This document shows, one piece after another, positions 31,018-35,461 of a DNA stretch of 35,461 nt. The stretch's first letter is position 1. Every line of letters starts with the position of its first letter. The stretch is taken from NCBI GenBank assembly GCA_030036955.1, contig JASHSF010000245.1:1-35461 (forward strand). The letters run 5' to 3'. The position numbers and the translations under genes are program-made. A model generated the notes under the pieces. It had not been told where the DNA came from. It did no database searches and worked only from the letters and a program-made list of their open reading frames with translations. The DNA comes from Nitrososphaerales archaeon (GTDB taxonomy: Archaea; Thermoproteota; Nitrososphaeria; Nitrososphaerales; CADDZS01).

Positions 31018-31578
31018 CTATGCATAGATCATCAATCCCTTCTCTTCAAGCGTAACGTGGAGATTGTTTACAGCGCGATAAACCTCGGTTTCTTTTTTCG
31101 CTCCAGTGCAAACGAGCTTGCCTGATGCAAAGAGAAGTATCACGGTTTTGGGATCGGCCATTCTGTGAATGAGACCCGGAAACTGTTCAGGTTCGTACAT
31201 CGATTTTGGCAGCTGGCGTGCAGCTTCCTCAAGGTGCACTTTTCCTCCAAGAGAAGCAGACGCGACAATGTTTTGGATGTCAATGACAGGATCGTTTCGA
31301 ATGTCAATGTCGCCTTTGCGGAGCTTTTGAACAACGGTCTTTACCGCTTTTACAGCTTGTTCTTCAGATTTAGCTCCAGTACAAACCATCTTTCCAGATG
31401 AAAAGATGAGGGTAGCAGTCTTTGGGATTTTTAATCGAAAGACAAGACCCGGAAATTGGTCCGGATGGTATTCCACATCAGAAAAAGATCGAGTTATTTG
31501 GTTAAGATCAACGGTTTGATTAATGCTCGCAGATGCAACAACATTTTCGATGCTTATGAGCGCCTTAGTTTGGGGCAA
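31018..31578 (-). CDS. tbp: TATA-box-binding protein
   Basis: General transcription factor that bends promoter DNA. The two imperfect repeats of the TBP saddle are clear: SIENVVASASI...PDQFPGLVFRL...SGKMVCTGAK, and DIQNIVASASL...PEQFPGLIHRM...SGKLVCTGAK. Each half is about 90 residues; 186 in total is normal. The intercalating aromatic pair positions differ as usual in archaea. TTG 31578 is the only standard start codon before the first repeat; the frame closes at a TAA five codons upstream (31593-31591). It converges with the lysine operon. No acidic C-terminal tail. Confidence 0.96.
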   Translation of the reverse strand: MPQTKALISIENVVASASINQTVDLNQITRSFSDVEYHPDQFPGLVFRLKIPKTATLIFSSGKMVCTGAKSEEQAVKAVKTVVQKLRKGDIDIRNDPVIDIQNIVASASLGGKVHLEEAARQLPKSMYEPEQFPGLIHRMADPKTVILLFASGKLVCTGAKKETEVYRAVNNLHVTLEEKGLMIYA

Positions 31579-31595
31579 GATTATGATATATTAAG

Positions 31596-31618
31596 TTCCT
31601 TTTTAAGGAATATATAAA
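31596..31618 (-). promoter_or_regulatory. tbp promoter with an inverted repeat at the start site
   Basis: TTTATATA on the minus strand (31618-31611) is centred 36 bases before TTG 31578. Between box and start lies an inverted repeat TTCCTT-TTT-AAGGAA (31596-31610), overlapping the region where transcription would begin. It could be a site for autoregulation. Confidence 0.45.
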
Positions 31619-31830
31619 GTAATGAAGTGACAAGCCGTTTTTTGTACTTCCGGCTTGTGATTACGCGCAAAATGAAAGTGACGACTCGGTCAAATGCCTT
31701 CTCCACATGTCTTAGGATATCTTCAGATTAACTCTGAGTCTTCATTGTCGTCGACGTCAAAATTCCTAAAACTGCTAAAAAGACTTGCCGCTCTCTCTAG
31801 GTTGGTTCGATCTATTACCTCGGGACTCGA
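31619..31830. other. Intergenic region with a hairpin
   Basis: The rest of the 252-base gap upstream of tbp. One clear element: ACAAGCCG (31630-31637) and CGGCTTGT (31651-31658), a perfect 8-bp stem with a 13-base loop beginning with T6. No gene was found on either strand. A GGTTCGATC near 31804 resembles a T-arm, but nothing pairs around it. Confidence 0.35.
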
Positions 31831-32295
31831 CTAGACTTTTTTCAAGCTTCGTGCCTTTCGTGGTCTTTTCTTTCGTTTTTCAACTGAGCAAATCTTCAGG
31901 GGCGAGGATTCCCAGTTCAGGACGAAATCGGAGATTTTGTTTATCGGAACTATTGGTACACCGCTGTTGAGAATATGGAGATTCTCGTCGTGCCAAGTAA
32001 GAATTACTGGCACGATTTTTGAGCAGCTAGAGTTTTGTAAGTAAGTCTTGCATCTTGCTATTTGCTTCTCTCCGATTTTATTCATCGTTGAGTACCCGAC
32101 CGTTCTTTTCCAATGCTTGCAGTCCACGCCAAAAACAACATCGCGCTGCCAGGCAAGAAGATCTATTTCAGTTCTGGGGGACTTTACTCTAAAATTCTTG
32201 GACGTAGAATAACCTAGCGACTGAAACGCGTTCTCTGCGAGGCCTTCGAATTCCTGCCAGGTAAGAGCTGCACTGAGCGATTCTGGATCAAACAT
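31831..32295 (-). CDS. PD-(D/E)XK nuclease-fold protein (restriction endonuclease-like)
   Basis: A 154-residue protein with the core of the restriction-endonuclease fold: an N-terminal helix (TWQEFEGLAENAFQSLGY), then the catalytic half EIDLLAWQRDVVFGVDCKHWKR, where Asp and the D-x-K variant of (D/E)XK supply metal and catalytic residues, followed by a strand KIVPVILTW and a basic C-terminal tail. Related Mrr-like and Holliday-junction-resolvase-like small proteins are common in archaea. No methylase is adjacent, so repair or recombination is more likely than restriction, which is inference. ATG 32295. Confidence 0.65.
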   Translation of the reverse strand: MFDPESLSAALTWQEFEGLAENAFQSLGYSTSKNFRVKSPRTEIDLLAWQRDVVFGVDCKHWKRTVGYSTMNKIGEKQIARCKTYLQNSSCSKIVPVILTWHDENLHILNSGVPIVPINKISDFVLNWESSPLKICSVEKRKKRPRKARSLKKV

Positions 32296-32392
32296 TTGGT
32301 TCGCCCGAGTGCGCCAGTGCTAGCAAACTACATGCATTTATTGTTCGCTAGCTCCCTTCGCAAAGACTGCGAATCTTGGGTGAGGATTCCAA

Positions 32393-32665
32393 CTAGATGA
32401 TGCGCATGCGCAGTCTATTGAGCTCGTCTACGACGTACTTTCCTTCCGGCGTCAAACTGTATACTCTCGGTTTTGAGTTTGAGGGGGTATTGCATGCGAC
32501 GAGTTGTCTGTCTTCGAGCTCTCGAAGCGCTCGACTGATGTGAGACAGATGCTTTTGGATGCTGTGAGCCAGTTGAGTGGGGGTAGTCGCATCTTCCGAG
32601 AGAAAAGAAATTATCCTGAGTCTTGTGTCGCTTGAGACGACGAATTCGAAACTTTCGCGAGGCAA
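32393..32665 (-). CDS. Winged-helix transcription regulator (ArsR-like)
   Basis: A 90-residue single-domain winged helix: LRIISFLSEDATTPTQLAHSI (first helices), KHLSHISRALRELEDRQLVAC (recognition helix), then the wing PRVYSLTPEGKYVVDEL. No metal-binding cysteines of classic ArsR sensors are evident. It should bind DNA as a dimer. TTG 32665 is about 30 bases after a TATA-like ATTTAAC on the minus strand (around 32692-32699), a leaderless arrangement. Upstream genes on the same strand are absent; targets are unknown. Confidence 0.75.
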   Translation of the reverse strand: MPRESFEFVVSSDTRLRIISFLSEDATTPTQLAHSIQKHLSHISRALRELEDRQLVACNTPSNSKPRVYSLTPEGKYVVDELNRLRMRII

Positions 32666-32699
32666 GCCAGATTTTTCTGTACATGTTCGTGTTAAATTA

Positions 32700-32888
32700 T
32701 TAAGGCTTGCCTATACCCAAATCTCATTTTAGGACAAATTAGGCCATAAAATTGGCTAAGGAGAAACTTGTAATTTCAGGCTCCAATGAAGCATTATCAA
32801 TGCTCTTTTTTGGCTATTCTGTCGATGTATTAACTATCAAAGGTAATAGAGAACAAGCTAAATAATTCGAAGAGCCAGCTACAATGGC
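32700..32888. other. Intergenic region with a terminator-like hairpin
   Basis: About 190 bases without a recognisable gene. AGCATT-ATC-AATGCT (32790-32804) is a perfect 6-bp stem, followed by C and six T (32806-32811), which looks like an intrinsic terminator on the plus strand. Nothing coding precedes it on that strand, so it may end a short untranslated RNA. A Shine-Dalgarno-like AAGGAG lies at 32759-32764 but is followed by no usable frame. Confidence 0.35.
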
Positions 32889-33074
32889 ATGCAAGCGGGA
32901 GCTAACAAGCTGGCCGCGGCTGCAGCGCTCATCGCCGTCGCAATCTTTCTCGATTTTACGTCGGCTTATTCGCCCTTTGCAATCTTTCAACTGGTCTTAT
33001 CTTTAGCGCTTGCAATTGCCGGAGCGTTTGTTGCACTGCGCGGCGTCATTGATTTTATTTCGGAGCGATTCTAG
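32889..33074 (+). CDS. Small two-TM membrane protein
   Basis: A 61-residue hydrophobic protein with two predicted TM helices (about residues 7-25 and 29-53: LAAAAALIAVAIFL and FQLVLSLALAIAGAFVALRG) and short polar ends. No family recognised. Its TAG stop shares CTAG with the stop codon of the convergent oppF gene. The open frame is only slightly above chance length, but the amphipathic ends and clean TM pattern make a real gene plausible. Confidence 0.4.
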   Translation: MQAGANKLAAAAALIAVAIFLDFTSAYSPFAIFQLVLSLALAIAGAFVALRGVIDFISERF

Positions 33075-34066
33075 TAAAGCCAGCAGGAAACGTAGTGCCC
33101 GTTTTCGACTTCCTTTAGAGAAGGGATGTTGTGCTTGCAAGTTTCCATAACAAAAGGACATCTCGGATGGAACTTGCAGCCCGGTGGATGAGCGTTCGAA
33201 GGTGGAATTTCTCCGCGTACGTTCACTGTTCTCAGGGTTTCTCTGAGAGATGGATCTATTGTGGGAGAAGCTTGGATTAGAGCTTGCGTATACGGGTGCA
33301 GCGGATTTGAAACGATTTTATCCGCGGTTCCGATCTCGACGAGATTGCCAAGGTACATTACGGCAACGCGGTCCGCGATGACTTTGGCGACTGCCATTTC
33401 GTGGGTGATGAAAAGAAAACTAACTCCAAAGTTATTCTGGATCTTTTTGATAATATTCAGAATGTCTCCTTTGAGAGATACGTCGAGCATCGAAACGGCT
33501 TCATCCGCGACAACAAGCGAAGGGCTAAACAACAGAACTCTCGCAATGCTTACCCTCTGCCTTTGCCCACCAGAGAGCTGAAAGACGTAGTTCCAAAGAA
33601 GATCCGATGGTAATCCGACTTCGCTGAAGACTTTGTAAATCCTATCTTCTATTTCCTTCTTGTCCCTGACGCCCTGTGACTGCAGCGGTATTCTTAGGGC
33701 ATCGTACACGCGCATGTTCGGATCTATCGAAGAGAATGGGTCCTGGAATATGATCTGCAGATACTTTCGAAGTTCCTTCCACCGCCTGCCTCTTGCTGTG
33801 GACACATCAACGTTCAGGTTGTTGTCCGTGAAGATTACTTTGCCCGACGTGGCTCTTTGAAGACCGATCGCCGTTCTACCTAGCGTCGTTTTGCCCGATC
33901 CGCTTTCACCAACGACCGCCACAATCTCGCCGTGACCCACATCGAGATTTATTGAATCTACGGCTTTGATCACGGATTTCGGTCCCAGGAACTTTTTCTT
34001 TGTGAAGAAAACTGAGACGTTGTCAAACGTCATAACAGGGTCTTTAATAGAGCCAACACGCTGCAT
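33071..34066 (-). CDS. oppF: Oligopeptide/dipeptide ABC transporter ATPase OppF
   Basis: A 331-residue ATPase: Walker A GESGSGKTT, LQIIFQDPFSSIDPNMRV (the OppF-type 'QDP..SL.P' Q-loop), signature LSGGQRQRVSIARVL, Walker B LVVADEAVSMLDVS (Ala in place of the usual Pro after DE), switch His in FITHEMAV. The C-terminal oligopeptide extension with PPGCKFHPRCPFVMETC, a conserved Cys-rich segment of this family, is present. It overlaps oppD by 23 bases, so translation is probably coupled. Confidence 0.92.
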   Translation of the reverse strand: MQRVGSIKDPVMTFDNVSVFFTKKKFLGPKSVIKAVDSINLDVGHGEIVAVVGESGSGKTTLGRTAIGLQRATSGKVIFTDNNLNVDVSTARGRRWKELRKYLQIIFQDPFSSIDPNMRVYDALRIPLQSQGVRDKKEIEDRIYKVFSEVGLPSDLLWNYVFQLSGGQRQRVSIARVLLFSPSLVVADEAVSMLDVSLKGDILNIIKKIQNNFGVSFLFITHEMAVAKVIADRVAVMYLGNLVEIGTADKIVSNPLHPYTQALIQASPTIDPSLRETLRTVNVRGEIPPSNAHPPGCKFHPRCPFVMETCKHNIPSLKEVENGHYVSCWLY

Positions 34067-34982
34067 ACTGATTCTCTCCTACAGTTCTTAACTCAGGTTC
34101 ATTCTTCTTGCAAACTTCCATAACAAAGGGGCAACGGGGGTAAAACTTGCAGCCCGGAGGCATATTTGCGAGATCCGGCATAAACCCCTCGATGCCAGAG
34201 ATCCTTGTGCTGGTCAGCGTAGGTATTGAAGCAATCAGACCCTTTGTGTACGGATGTTTGGGTGATTCGAAAATCTCTTTTGCGGTCCCAAACTCTGCGA
34301 CTTTTCCGGCATAAAGAATGTAAATTCGATCGACTATTTCAGAGAGGACTGCCAAATCATGAGTAATGAGCAGTATCGCAATCCCTTTCTCCCTGCGGAG
34401 TTTTTTTAGCAGGTTCATGATATTAACCTGCGTGACAACGTCGAGCGCAGTAGTTGGCTCGTCTGCAATTAGGAAAGGTGGATCTAACGCAAGAGCTAGA
34501 GCAATGAACGCGCGCTGTTTCTGTCCGCCCGACAATTCATGCGGATACCTATCGGCAATTTGAGGATCTAGTTCTACCATTTTTAAAAGATCCACCATGC
34601 GATCGTGGTAGTCTCCTTCATAGCCGTGAATCTCGAGGACTTCCCTGATCTGGTAGCCTATCGTGAAAACCGGAGTGAATCCATTCATCGAACCCTGGAA
34701 GATCATCGCCATCTTTTTCCAGCGATACTGCTTTCGAAAATCATTTGGACTAAGTCGAAGGATGTCATTCCCTTCGTAAACCACCTGTCCGCCGACTATT
34801 TTCCCAGGGGGAAGTATTAACCGAGAAATAGCTAGTGCCAGAGTACTTTTGCCGCAGCCGCTTTCGCCCGCTAGCCCGACTATCTCTCCTTCGTTTACAT
34901 CAACGTCCACTCCGTCAAGTGCCTTCACTGCCCCACGCGAGGATGAAAAGTAAACGCGCAGGTCCTTTACGCTAATTATCAT
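34044..34982 (-). CDS. oppD: Oligopeptide/dipeptide ABC transporter ATPase OppD
   Basis: A 312-residue ATPase: Walker A GESGCGKST, MAMIFQGSMNGFTPVFTIG (OppD Q-loop), signature LSGGQKQRAFIALAL, Walker B LIADEPTTALDVV, switch His in LITHDLAV. It has the C-terminal peptide-transport extension ending with PPGCKFYPRCPFVMEVC, like OppF. It starts three bases after the reconstructed oppC stop codon. Works with OppF as a heterodimer to power import of short peptides. Confidence 0.93.
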   Translation of the reverse strand: MIISVKDLRVYFSSSRGAVKALDGVDVDVNEGEIVGLAGESGCGKSTLALAISRLILPPGKIVGGQVVYEGNDILRLSPNDFRKQYRWKKMAMIFQGSMNGFTPVFTIGYQIREVLEIHGYEGDYHDRMVDLLKMVELDPQIADRYPHELSGGQKQRAFIALALALDPPFLIADEPTTALDVVTQVNIMNLLKKLRREKGIAILLITHDLAVLSEIVDRIYILYAGKVAEFGTAKEIFESPKHPYTKGLIASIPTLTSTRISGIEGFMPDLANMPPGCKFYPRCPFVMEVCKKNEPELRTVGENQYAACWLY

Positions 34983-34985
34983 CTT

Positions 34986-35461
34986 CTATTTGGCTGCAAC
35001 TCTAGGCGCTATGATGCGTTCAAGTGCAAATCCTATCAACACGAACGGAATTGCAGCAACGACTATCATCAAACCCGGGAAGACGACCCACCACCAGAAG
35101 CCAAAACTGCGGCTTCACTGGTGAACGCTTGGTCAAGTATTCCGCCCCAGGTAATGAGATTGGGAGGCACGATGTTTAGAAACGACAGTGTCTCGGCCAA
35201 CAGAATCCCTGCAGGGATTCCGAGGACAGTGTAGGCAACTGTTACGGGTACCAGCCGAGGTAGAAAATGGCTCAGAAACGTTCTGTGCGGAGGGATTCCC
35301 ATTGCTTTGTCGGCTTCGATGAACGGTTGGGATTTGACCGAAAGCGCAACTGTCCTGGCAATTATTGCATAAAAGGGCCAGGAAAGTGCCGCGATCAGAA
35401 AAACCTCGATCACCACGCTCAATCTTACGGTATATGACATCACTACCAGGAAGGGAAGGAC
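34986..35461 (-). pseudogene. oppC: Peptide ABC transporter permease OppC, 5'-truncated and frameshifted
   Basis: C-terminal part of an OppC-type permease, running off the right edge of the window. The first frame shows the family's AIIARTVALSVKSQPFIEADKAMGIP coupling loop (EAA type) and GIPAGILLAETLSFLNIV, up to TSEAAV. Then the frame changes: the +2 frame continues as FGFWWWVVFPGLMIVVAA and ends with IAPRVAAK at a TAG (34986-34988). Adding one T to the T4 run (A4 on the plus strand, 35103-35106) restores one continuous OppC. Either a true mutation or, more likely, a homopolymer error, because the downstream oppD and oppF are intact. Confidence 0.85.

Noticed and set aside
31795-31825. GGTTGGTTCGATC resembling a tRNA T arm
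   Set aside because: The flanks do not form a T stem and no acceptor stem is found on either strand.
31831-32295. Restriction-modification system
   Set aside because: A nuclease fold is present but no methyltransferase or specificity gene lies nearby.
1-35461. CRISPR arrays, insertion sequences, integrase and attachment sites
   Set aside because: No regularly spaced repeats, transposase-like proteins or duplicated tRNA ends were seen.

Overview
The window is an archaeal chromosome segment. It carries ribosomal protein L10e, a Dph2 diphthamide enzyme, an exosome Csl4 subunit, RNA polymerase subunit L, transcription factor S, PCNA, TBP and an initiator tRNA interrupted by two introns. Gene content, thaumarchaeal-looking small winged-helix and zinc proteins, and the amino-acid and peptide uptake systems suggest a heterotrophic member of the Nitrososphaeria (Thaumarchaeota) without ammonia oxidation genes in view. 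That placement is an inference; no rRNA gene or tool result supports it. Many genes have TTG as their only usable start, often about 30 bases after a TATA-like box, which fits leaderless or short-leader transcripts.

Left part (1-9100): a free-standing MIT-domain protein; a NitT/TauT-type ABC importer (fused double permease, ATPase, and a separate AAA-associated C-terminal domain protein); a VIT1/CCC1 metal transporter; an LsrF-like class I aldolase/thiolase; a two-TM RCK channel with a non-canonical selectivity filter; a PH-like/winged-helix protein; and small zinc-finger and winged-helix proteins, one of them with a membrane segment.

Middle part (9266-19900): the information-processing block rpl10e, dph2, csl4, a 769-base gap rich in repeats, rpoL, tfs and pcn, then the split tRNA-iMet on the minus strand. 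After it come DNA-repair genes (endonuclease IV, a RuvX/YqgF-like protein, a RecA-fold protein without a P-loop) and topA with two small downstream genes.

Right part (19900-35461): a DAO-family FAD oxidoreductase; a branched-chain amino acid type ABC importer split over two divergent units (livH-livM and livK-livG-livF); a lysine (alpha-aminoadipate) operon of homocitrate synthase, homoaconitase large and small subunits and homoisocitrate dehydrogenase, whose TATA box is framed by a 10-bp inverted repeat; tbp; a PD-(D/E)XK nuclease; a winged-helix regulator; and an oppC-oppD-oppF peptide importer. oppC runs off the window and carries a one-base frameshift.

The most noteworthy items are the two-intron initiator tRNA (one intron in the T loop), the TIGLY channel filter, the operator around the lysine promoter, the repeat-rich gap before rpoL, and the orphan MIT domain. 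No CRISPR array, insertion sequence or integrase was seen.
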